Shown here piece by piece: positions 7,691 through 13,009 of a DNA stretch of 13,009 bases. The translations under genes and the position numbers were made by a program. A model generated the notes under the pieces. That model did no database searches. It was not told the DNA's origin and saw nothing but the letters and a program-made list of their open reading frames with translations. Location: the NCBI GenBank assembly GCA_964631265.1, contig CAZVWW010000064.1:1-13009 (forward strand), read 5' to 3'. Each line of letters opens with the position of its first letter. Position 1 is the stretch's first letter. This DNA is from CAZVWW01 sp964631265 (lineage in GTDB: Bacteria; Thermotogota; Thermotogae; MWEM01).

Positions 7691-7752
7691 TTCTGGCTGC
7701 ATCTCCCCTGGGGTGCAGCCGCTAACCCGACATGAGTCCCCTGGCTCATGAC
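7691..7752 (+). repeat. C-D hairpin module
   Basis: Hairpin C: GGCTGCA (7695-7701), central TCCCCTGG (7704-7711), TGCAGCC (7714-7720), with an extra C-G and a T-G pair flanking the loop. Hairpin D: CATGAG (7731-7736), loop TCCCCTGG (7737-7744), CTCATG (7745-7750). The loops are the complement of those in the A-B modules, apart from one G-T wobble position. Confidence 0.92.
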
Positions 7753-7785
7753 CTTTTGCTCTTTGTTTTGGTTGTTGCGAATGCC

Positions 7786-7880
7786 CGACTTTCCCGGGGC
7801 AGGACGCTCCGGAGAAGAAGGTAAACACCCCGGGGGGTGTTTTCTGGTATTGACGCACCAACCCAGGGGGGTTGGTGCGA
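7786..7880 (+). repeat. Variant module with hairpins A and E
   Basis: It contains CTCCGGAG, hairpin A with a shortened loop CCGGGG (arms 7823-7829 and 7836-7842), and hairpin E with a new stem CGCACCAAC (7854-7862), loop CCAGGGGG (7863-7870) and GTTGGTGCG (7871-7879). E takes the place of B but has a different, fully paired 9-bp stem. Confidence 0.9.
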
Positions 7881-7904
7881 GGAAAATGGATCACCGCGCC
7901 AAGA

Positions 7905-7990
7905 AACAGGACGCTCCGGAGAAAAAGGTAAACACCCCAGGGGAGGTGTTTTCGGGATTTTCGCGCCACCCCGGGGGAGGTGGCGCGAGG
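7905..7990 (+). repeat. A-B hairpin module
   Basis: Hairpin A: arms 7930-7936 and 7945-7951, loop CCAGGGGA. Hairpin B: arms 7962-7970 and 7979-7987, loop CCGGGGGA. The module is nearly identical to 7561-7651 apart from the G-to-A change in loop A. Confidence 0.92.
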
Positions 7991-8050
7991 ATTTGGAAGC
8001 AAGGAGGTCGGCGGGAGGAAAAAGGGGAGAGAGAGGGCGAGAGGAAATAA
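7988..8050 (+). repeat. Purine-rich spacer between A-B and C-D modules
   Basis: About 60 bases made almost entirely of A and G on the plus strand, with GGAGG, GGGGAGAGAGAGGG and similar runs. A diverged copy lies inverted at 12901-12945, so the spacer belongs to the repeat. Such mirror-like purine tracts can adopt triplex structures. Confidence 0.75.
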
Positions 8051-8057
8051 GGCTTCT

Positions 8058-8124
8058 CTTTTTCTGGCTGCATCTCCCCTGGGGTGCAGCCGTTAACCCG
8101 TCATGAGTCCCCCGGCTCATGTCC
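8058..8124 (+). repeat. C-D hairpin module abutting the kinase stop codon
   Basis: Hairpin C: arms 8066-8072 and 8085-8091, central TCCCCTGG (8075-8082). Hairpin D: CATGAG (8102-8107), loop TCCCCCGG (8108-8115), CTCATG (8116-8121). In the kinase mRNA hairpin D begins four bases after the stop codon, so it is a likely 3'-end structure of that transcript. Confidence 0.92.
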
Positions 8125-10719
8125 TTATGTTTCTTTTCCCCGCTCCTTAAAATAACGCTCAACATCCTCTGCCATCCCCTTCAATTCGTGAAAAAGCTGC
8201 TTCTTTCTCTCCGTCCCTTCCTCTTTTCGAACGGCTTTCTCCAGTTCTCTTGATTTTGCCGACAATACAACGGCCCCGAGATACAGGCAGCTTGATTTCA
8301 GGCTGTGGGCACTGTTTAAGACAACATCATCGTCGCCTGATGCCAAGCCTTTCTCCATCCGGTTGAGATAGTTCTTTACTTCCTCCCGATAGACGGGAAC
8401 AATCTCTTTGAAGACAAAATCAACATCGTCAAAGTGTTTTTTGATCTCTTCTATATCAACCGGGTAGTTGTCGGGTTCATTGCCATTTTCACGGGCGGGT
8501 CTTTCCGGGATGTTTTTGGTTTCTGCATTGCTGTCAGCCGGTGTGGGGAGGACTCCTTTGATCACCTTCAGAAGGTCCTGCGTTCTGATGGGTTTTGAAA
8601 CAAATCCATCCATACCGGCCTTAAAGCAGGTTTTCTTATCTTCTTCGAGGACACTGGCACTCAATGCAATGATCGGAATATCCCGTTTTTCTTTAATCGC
8701 TTTTGTTGCTTCAAGTCCGTCCATCTCCGGCATCATCACATCCATCAGGATGAGGTCGTAGTCGTTTTTCAACGCCCTATCCAGCGCCTCTTTTCCATTG
8801 GTGGCTACATCACATTGCCAGCCGAATCTTTCAACGATCTCTTTTCCCACCATCTGATTGATTGTGTTATCCTCCGCCATCAGGACACTGAGCCCGTTTG
8901 GGAGTTCTGAACCCGGGGATAACAGCTTCGTTTCCGTTCTCTTCAACTCTTCTATTTCGGTTTCGCCCGCCCGTTCAAAAACGGCACTGAAGAGGAAGGT
9001 GGTTCCCCGTCCATAAACGCTTTCGAAGCCGATCTTTCCGTTCATCATCTCGACCAGCCGCTTCGATATGGCAAGTCCGAGACCGGTTCCCCCGAACTTT
9101 CGGCTGATAGAGGTATCCGCCTGGGTAAACTCTTGAAAGAGTTCTTTCTGATGCTTCTCTTTTATGCCGACACCGGTATCCAGGACTCTGAACCCCAGTT
9201 TCACTGTTTTTTCATCGCCCTCTATCAACTCGGCTTCAACTTCGATCGATCCCTCCCGGGTGAATTTCAGTGAATTGCTCAACAGGTTCAAGAGGATCTG
9301 ACGCAGGCGTAGCGGGTCGCCTTTGATGAAGCGGGGGAGAGTCTCTTTGATCGTTAGTTTCCCCTTTAGTCCCTTTTTGCTAGCACTGGCAAAGATCAAG
9401 TTGGTGACATCCTTCAGCACGCGATGCAGATCAAAGGGAATCGTTTCAAAGGCGAGTCTGCCGGCCTCTATCTTTGATAGATCGAGGATATCGTTGATGA
9501 TCTGCAGCAGCGATTCGGCCGATACCCGGATGGTCCTGGCGTATTCGACCAGATCGGTCGTTTTCATTTTTGCTTCCATGAGGTCCAGTGTGGCCAGTAT
9601 CCCGTTCATCGGCGTTCTGATCTCGTGGCTCATGTTGGCCAGAAACTCACTCTTGGCCTTGTTGGCAAGAAGGGCATTTTCCCTTGAGCGATACATGAAA
9701 TAGATAAGAAAACTCAGGAGGGTAAATATCGCAAGGAGGCTTACCGTTATTAGGATATTCTCCTGAACGGCATTATTGATCTGGGTGTCCTCCTCATAGG
9801 AGATCAGATAGCCTATCTTTTCGTCAAGGGTGTTTTCAATACTTAAAAAGGAGATGGTGTAGCCTTGTCCGTTAACAACCGTGTCGATCACGAAACTCTC
9901 GAGATATTGGTTTTTGTTCCTCAATTCGGCCTCGATACGATCGTTGATCGACTCTACAGGAACGCTGGCACTTTCCTCAAGCCGATTCACGCTCTCATAG
10001 GTTGCTTTATCATAAACGAAATCTTCGAGAATCCTGCAAGGGAGGTAATTCCCCCGCTCCTCCTCGAAGAGCTTCTGCTCCGTGACATCTTTCCTCAGGA
10101 TAAAATGAAATGGCTCGTTGAACTCTTTGGTCAGGTCCTGACAGATCGTGTCGAACGAGATGCTCACTTCGACCGTTCCAATGATCGCCTCCTCCATTGT
10201 CAGTGGAAAGACCATGCGATAGCCGTTCACAATCCGCCCCTCTTCGAAACCCTTGACAAACGATTCGCTTTCTCGCGCCATTGTAAGGGAGGGGCGGATA
10301 CCTGTGAGGTCATCGCCGAATTTTTCCGGCCGGTGCATTCTTAAAAAACTCCGGTTGTCCGGGAGATGAAAGTGCAGTTGTCTGAAATGGTAGCGCTTCA
10401 GGAGACTGTACAAATCCGAAAAAGATTCCTGTGTAAAGAGGCGGATTGTGTTCCTCTTTTCAGGGTTTTGCCAGGCCTCGGCCAGTTTGCGTTTCACCCA
10501 TTCGCGGTTGATCTCTCTGTCATAGACAAACCGGGCAAAGTTTTCATAGGAAACCAGCAAGGCCCGGTAACGGCTTTTCAGATTCTCTATCTTGTCTCTC
10601 TTTAAATCCGCTATCTCGTTCCTGGAAAGGTTCAAAAACAGGGTAACTATGATAAAGGCTGTTACCACTATCAGTAGAAAAAGACAGCTTTTCTTAAATC
10701 TTCCCCTCAAAAGCTTCAT
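8125..10719 (-). CDS. Membrane hybrid histidine kinase with dCache-like sensor, receiver and Hpt domain
   Basis: This 864-residue inner-membrane sensor has: a membrane helix (11-30); a large periplasmic region (31-320) resembling double-Cache sensors of the dCache_3 kind (HFHLPDNRSFLRMHRPEKFGDDL and the following GFEEGRIVNGYRMVFPL); a second membrane helix (321-343); HisKA with His365 in MSHEIRTPMNG; an HATPase domain with Asn479/Asn482, DTGVGI (514-519) and GGTGLGL (543-549); a receiver (about 609-724) with Glu616, Asp617, acceptor Asp660 and Lys709; and a C-terminal Hpt domain (about 760-860) with His805 in SAHSLKSS. All sites of a His-Asp-His relay are present, so the next step is a separate response regulator, which is not encoded nearby. 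There is no HAMP linker. AAAGGAG eight bases before the ATG supports this start. Repeat DNA begins four bases after the stop. Confidence 0.94.
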   Translation of the reverse strand: MKLLRGRFKKSCLFLLIVVTAFIIVTLFLNLSRNEIADLKRDKIENLKSRYRALLVSYENFARFVYDREINREWVKRKLAEAWQNPEKRNTIRLFTQESFSDLYSLLKRYHFRQLHFHLPDNRSFLRMHRPEKFGDDLTGIRPSLTMARESESFVKGFEEGRIVNGYRMVFPLTMEEAIIGTVEVSISFDTICQDLTKEFNEPFHFILRKDVTEQKLFEEERGNYLPCRILEDFVYDKATYESVNRLEESASVPVESINDRIEAELRNKNQYLESFVIDTVVNGQGYTISFLSIENTLDEKIGYLISYEEDTQINNAVQENILITVSLLAIFTLLSFLIYFMYRSRENALLANKAKSEFLANMSHEIRTPMNGILATLDLMEAKMKTTDLVEYARTIRVSAESLLQIINDILDLSKIEAGRLAFETIPFDLHRVLKDVTNLIFASASKKGLKGKLTIKETLPRFIKGDPLRLRQILLNLLSNSLKFTREGSIEVEAELIEGDEKTVKLGFRVLDTGVGIKEKHQKELFQEFTQADTSISRKFGGTGLGLAISKRLVEMMNGKIGFESVYGRGTTFLFSAVFERAGETEIEELKRTETKLLSPGSELPNGLSVLMAEDNTINQMVGKEIVERFGWQCDVATNGKEALDRALKNDYDLILMDVMMPEMDGLEATKAIKEKRDIPIIALSASVLEEDKKTCFKAGMDGFVSKPIRTQDLLKVIKGVLPTPADSNAETKNIPERPARENGNEPDNYPVDIEEIKKHFDDVDFVFKEIVPVYREEVKNYLNRMEKGLASGDDDVVLNSAHSLKSSCLYLGAVVLSAKSRELEKAVRKEEGTERKKQLFHELKGMAEDVERYFKERGKET

Positions 10720-10796
10720 GTCCCATTCTCCTTTTGTCCATCACAAACCCTTTCTGTTGCCAGGGGTGTTTTTTGGAAAGAACATCCTATTATAAC

Positions 10797-10824
10797 AAAA
10801 AAACCCCTTCATCGACTGAAGGGG
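10797..10824 (-). terminator. Terminator-like hairpin in the kinase leader
   Basis: On the minus strand an 8-bp stem CCCCTTCA/TGAAGGGG with a 5-base loop is followed by seven T. It lies about 40 bases downstream of the predicted transcription start and 78 bases before the kinase ATG. It would therefore stop the kinase's own transcript unless antagonised, or end a short RNA of about 70 bases. The plus strand has no T tract after the stem. Confidence 0.7.
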
Positions 10825-10871
10825 AAAAGGAGCGATTTCATTAAAGCTGAAGCTTGATTCACTTTCAATAC

Positions 10872-10900
10872 ATTATATCATAATTAATAGTATGAATCAA
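10872..10900 (-). promoter_or_regulatory. Sigma-70 promoter reading toward the kinase
   Basis: On the minus strand TTGATT (10895-10900) is followed after exactly 17 bases by a perfect TATAAT (10872-10877). Transcription would start near 10865. A second TATAAT occurs on the same strand at 10789-10794, past the terminator, but has no recognisable -35. Confidence 0.7.
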
Positions 10901-11063
10901 GTAACATACTGTAATAACTGTGATGTAGGTGTCTTGTGGATGAATAATGAAAGCGCTGAGCGATGTCTATGATAGGTTGTTTTATTTCAGCACAATCTTA
11001 TGGTAAGGATATTTTTACGAACGAGAAGGGTTAATTATTTTCACTATGTAAGTAATTATCTGA

Positions 11064-11069
11064 TAGAAT
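11064..11069 (+). promoter_or_regulatory. Possible -10 element for nagB
   Basis: TAGAAT (5/6 to TATAAT) lies about 47 bases upstream of the nagB start. No good -35 is found at 16-18 bases upstream, so an activator or an extended recognition region would be needed. Confidence 0.3.
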
Positions 11070-11115
11070 AGAGATGGAGAAAAAAACCAAATGTTATGAC
11101 AAACGAGGTGATCAG

Positions 11116-11868
11116 ATGATAGTGGAAATACTGGATACATATGAAAAAATGAGCGACAGAGCAGCAGAGATCTTGAAGGAGGCGGTCAACAGCAATCCGG
11201 CAATCGTTTTGGGACTCCCGACGGGTTCCTCCCCTGTGGGGATGTACAAGAGGATATGTGATGATTATCAAAGGGGTGAGCTCGACCTTTCACAAGCCAC
11301 CACCTTTAATCTTGATGAGTACATTGGTCTCTCCCCGGAACATGAGCAGAGTTATCATCATTTCATGGCGACCCATCTCTTCGATTGCGTGAATCTGCGG
11401 GCTGAAAACATTCATTTACCACATGCATCCGGTGAGGAAAAGAAAGCAGCCTGCGAGGGGTATGAGCAGAAGATCCAAAAGGCCGGGGGGATCGATCTGC
11501 AGATACTGGGCATCGGGCGAAACGGGCATATCGGCTTTAATGAACCGGGAAACCCGTTTGAAAGCAGAACACACGTTGTGAAACTGCATCGGGAGACAAG
11601 GGAGGCCAACGCCCGTTTTTTTGATTCCCTCGAGGAAGTCCCCGAATACTCCATGACGATGGGGATTAAGACCATTATGCGTTCAAAACGTATCCTGTTG
11701 CTTGCCACCGGTGAGAAGAAATGTGAGGCCATCAGGAAGACGCTCTACGGACCGATAACCCCTGACTTTCCGGCCTCTGTTCTGCAGCTGCACCCGGACT
11801 GCCGGATACTGGTCGACAAAGCGGCCGGTCAATTGCTGGAGATGAATTCAGGAACCATGGCGGTCTGA
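11116..11868 (+). CDS. nagB: Glucosamine-6-phosphate deaminase
   Basis: This cytoplasmic enzyme converts glucosamine-6-phosphate to fructose-6-phosphate and ammonia, the entry of amino sugars into glycolysis. The 250-residue protein has the substrate loop LGLPTGSSP (32-40), the catalytic base region TFNLDEYIGL (Asp67), LGIGRNGHIGFNEPG (131-145, with His138 and Glu143) and SRTHVV (150-155). Asn136 replaces the Asp141 of E. coli NagB. The Bacillus subtilis enzyme also has GRNGHIGFNEPG, and this protein shares its short length and sequence, so it is probably of the non-allosteric Bacillus kind. An ATG at 11074 is in frame, but GAGGTGAT (11105-11112), a perfect match to the 16S tail, sets the start at 11116. 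No nagA or sugar transporter gene is in view. The next gene follows after 45 bases. Confidence 0.95.
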   Translation: MIVEILDTYEKMSDRAAEILKEAVNSNPAIVLGLPTGSSPVGMYKRICDDYQRGELDLSQATTFNLDEYIGLSPEHEQSYHHFMATHLFDCVNLRAENIHLPHASGEEKKAACEGYEQKIQKAGGIDLQILGIGRNGHIGFNEPGNPFESRTHVVKLHRETREANARFFDSLEEVPEYSMTMGIKTIMRSKRILLLATGEKKCEAIRKTLYGPITPDFPASVLQLHPDCRILVDKAAGQLLEMNSGTMAV

Positions 11869-11913
11869 TGTATAATAGTTTTAAATTTGGATGATTAGGA
11901 GTTGATGCAGACA

Positions 11914-12897
11914 ATGACGGTTGGTTTTCTCATCAGGAAGATGGATCAAAAATGGATACACGAGATTGAACAACTGAGAAGGGATTATCCTCAACACACC
12001 TTCTTGTCTCCGGAGGAAACAGAAAAGGCAACCATCATCGGGCAATCTGACATCCTCGTGGTGATGGTCCTTAAAGAGGCGGAGGCAGAGAAAGCGGAAA
12101 GACTGAAGGTGCTTTTTGTGCCGTTTGTCGGGGTTAACGCCCTTCCGCTGCATTACTGCAGAGAAAACGGTATAAGAGTCTCAAACACACATTGGAATGC
12201 CTCCTTTGTGGCGGAGAAAGCCCTCGGGCTCACGCTGGATCTCCTGGGCCGGACCACTCATTTTCACAATCTACTATCAAAGGGGATATGGGGTGGTTTT
12301 CTCTCAAAGTCCCCGGAGAATCAAAACTGGGATTCTCTTTTTGAGAAGAAATGCACCATCCTCGGGTACGGCTCAATAGGAAGAGAACTCGCAAAGCTCC
12401 TGTGTCCCTTCCGCTGCGACATCACCGGCTACAAACGACGTGTTCCCGACCGGACCCCTGACGATGTGAACCGAATCACAAGCAATCTTGAAGAGGCCCT
12501 CGATTCGGCTGAGATTGTCTATATAACCCTCCCCTTGACAAAGGCGACCGAAAACCTCTTCAATATAGAGAATATGCACCTTCTGGAAAACAAATACGTT
12601 GTCAACGTTGGGAGAGGCCGGATCGTTGAGGAAGCCCCCTTTTACAATGCGCTCAAGAACGGGATGATAAAGGGGGCGGCGATCGATGTATGGTATCAGT
12701 ATCCCAAAGAGGAATCTGTCCGTTTCCCCTCCACTTTCCCCTTTCACATGCTCGGGAATGTCGTGATCTCCCCGCACACAGCCTCAGACGCGAAGGAAGG
12801 CCTCGGCCTCTGGGTTGACACAACGGTTTCGAGATTGAGAGCTTATCTCGACAACGGAACACTTGAGAACGAAGTCGATCTGAACAGAGAGTATTGA
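11914..12897 (+). CDS. D-isomer-specific 2-hydroxyacid dehydrogenase family protein
   Basis: This 327-residue cytoplasmic oxidoreductase would interconvert a 2-hydroxyacid and a 2-ketoacid. The Rossmann motif GYGSIG is at 151-156. The second strand ends in TGYKRR rather than an acidic residue, which suggests NADP(H) over NAD(H). Catalytic Arg234 (NVGRGRIV) and His288 (ISPHTAS) are present, but the usual catalytic Glu of the EP motif is replaced by Tyr263 in DVWYQYP. Substrate is unknown. AGGAG (11897-11901) is three bases from the ATG at 11905 and twelve from that at 11914. I prefer 11914, because the protein fold begins there (MTVGFLIRKM), but 11905 is possible. It follows nagB closely on the same strand and may share its transcript; a TATAAT at 11871-11876 could provide an extra promoter. 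Repeat DNA begins within a few bases of the stop. Confidence 0.88.
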   Translation: MTVGFLIRKMDQKWIHEIEQLRRDYPQHTFLSPEETEKATIIGQSDILVVMVLKEAEAEKAERLKVLFVPFVGVNALPLHYCRENGIRVSNTHWNASFVAEKALGLTLDLLGRTTHFHNLLSKGIWGGFLSKSPENQNWDSLFEKKCTILGYGSIGRELAKLLCPFRCDITGYKRRVPDRTPDDVNRITSNLEEALDSAEIVYITLPLTKATENLFNIENMHLLENKYVVNVGRGRIVEEAPFYNALKNGMIKGAAIDVWYQYPKEESVRFPSTFPFHMLGNVVISPHTASDAKEGLGLWVDTTVSRLRAYLDNGTLENEVDLNREY

Positions 12898-12900
12898 TCA

Positions 12901-13009
12901 ATCCTCTCCTTTTTCCTCGCGCCGCCCTCTTTGCTTCCAAATCCTCGCGCCAACCCCCCCCCCGGGGTGTTTACCTACTTCTCCGGAGCGTTCTATCCCG
13001 GGAAAGTCG
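12901..13009 (-). repeat. Hairpin repeat element downstream of the dehydrogenase, A and B fused
   Basis: On the minus strand it reads CGACTTTCCCGGG, CTCCGGAG, AAACACC, then an expanded G run, then TTGGCGCGAGGATTTGG and the purine spacer. It matches 7786-7830 and 7982-8035 but lacks the material between the loops of hairpins A and B/E, so the left arm of A is joined to the right arm of a B/E-type hairpin. The element continues past the window edge. Confidence 0.85.

Larger units (their letters stand above)
7341..8121. repeat. Array of hairpin repeat modules between two minus-strand genes
   Basis: No credible gene lies here. The stretch is built from two module types. The A-B module contains the palindrome CTCCGGAG, then hairpin A (AAACACC stem) and hairpin B (CGCGCCACC stem). 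The C-D module contains hairpin C (GGCTGCA stem) and hairpin D (CATGAG stem). Every hairpin has an 8-base loop CC(G/A)GGGGA or its reverse complement. Going left to right: a degenerate C-D remnant (7341-7364), half an A hairpin, the gap, A-B, C-D, A-E, A-B and C-D. The short open frames here give low-complexity peptides that recur with the repeat and are not believable proteins. Confidence 0.9.
10720..11115. other. Divergent intergenic region between kinase and nagB
   Basis: About 400 AT-rich bases between two divergently transcribed genes. It holds the kinase promoter, a terminator-like hairpin in the kinase leader, and a weak nagB promoter. I see no credible protein gene in the rest. The only short frames are a 10-codon frame crossing the terminator on the minus strand and a 23-codon plus-strand frame at 10964 without a ribosome site. 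Confidence 0.7.

Noticed and set aside
7293..7749. Open frames on the minus strand in the repeat array (peptides with recurring TSPGVARKSRKHLP-like stretches)
   Set aside because: They are translations of the hairpin repeats, recur in several frames with each copy, run through the N gap and have no domain resemblance.
7341..8121. CRISPR array
   Set aside because: Repeats are irregularly spaced, of two module types and on both orientations, with no unique spacers of constant length and no cas genes.
7652..8165. Overlapping open frames of 60-139 codons on both strands of the repeat array
   Set aside because: All follow repeat boundaries, overlap one another in several frames and contain the same low-complexity peptides; the GC-rich repeats lack stop codons by chance.
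10948..10961. TGAAAGCGCTGAGC as a second LacI/cre-like operator upstream of nagB
   Set aside because: The left half fits, but the last two consensus positions fail and the right half is not symmetric. It is also about 165 bases from the nagB start.
11871..11876. TATAAT between nagB and the dehydrogenase as an independent promoter
   Set aside because: No recognisable -35 lies at the right distance; read-through from nagB is the simpler explanation, so it is mentioned only in the gene entry.
1..13009. Transposase, integrase, tRNA or rRNA genes
   Set aside because: None of the translated frames shows transposase or recombinase motifs, and no tRNA-like cloverleaf or rRNA sequence was noticed, so the repeats cannot be tied to an autonomous mobile element from this window.

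Overview
The window encodes six complete protein genes, and the intergenic DNA at both edges and in the middle carries a multi-copy family of hairpin repeats. The gene content is mainly sensory: a Cache-type methyl-accepting chemotaxis protein (MCP), two very large hybrid histidine kinases (one with a CheR methyltransferase-like front end), a permease/hydrolase pair, a glucosamine-6-phosphate deaminase and a 2-hydroxyacid dehydrogenase. This suggests a motile heterotrophic bacterium. Strong AGGAGG-type ribosome sites, a Bacillus-style NagB and LacI/GalR-type operator sequences would fit a free-living spirochaete. A deltaproteobacterium or another sensor-rich lineage is not excluded, and there is no taxonomic marker gene. 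A 100-N gap flanked by identical 55-base contig ends indicates a draft, possibly metagenomic, assembly.

Layout. 1-58: edge of a repeat element. 202-2350: LacI-type operator and promoter, MCP (+), and a Rho-independent terminator. 2461-5660: inverted repeat over the -35 of a strong promoter, a 23-base AT tract in the leader, then the CheR-PAS-PAS-kinase-receiver protein (+). 5687-7291: a two-gene minus-strand operon, FAH-family hydrolase followed by AEC permease, convergent with the kinase. 7341-8121: the repeat array with the assembly gap and a 33-base remnant of a kinase gene tail. 8125-10719: membrane hybrid kinase with a complete H-D-H phosphorelay (-), whose leader has a promoter and a terminator-like hairpin. 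11116-12897: nagB and a 2-hydroxyacid dehydrogenase (+), probably co-transcribed. 12901-13009: another repeat element running off the window.

The most unusual content is the repeat family. Each hairpin has a different stem (AAACACC, CGCGCCACC, CGCACCAAC, GGCTGCA, CATGAG) but nearly the same 8-base loop, CC(G/A)GGGGA. Two hairpin types carry this loop on one strand and two carry its exact reverse complement, so loops within one element could kiss. Repeats start within a few bases of the stop codons of the membrane kinase and the dehydrogenase, always in the same orientation relative to the preceding gene.

Functionally, the MCP and both kinases act in signal transduction. No CheA, CheW, CheY or response-regulator output gene is present, so their targets lie elsewhere. 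NagB feeds amino sugars into glycolysis. The FAH/AEC pair probably handles a small carboxylic or keto acid, but its substrate cannot be read from sequence.
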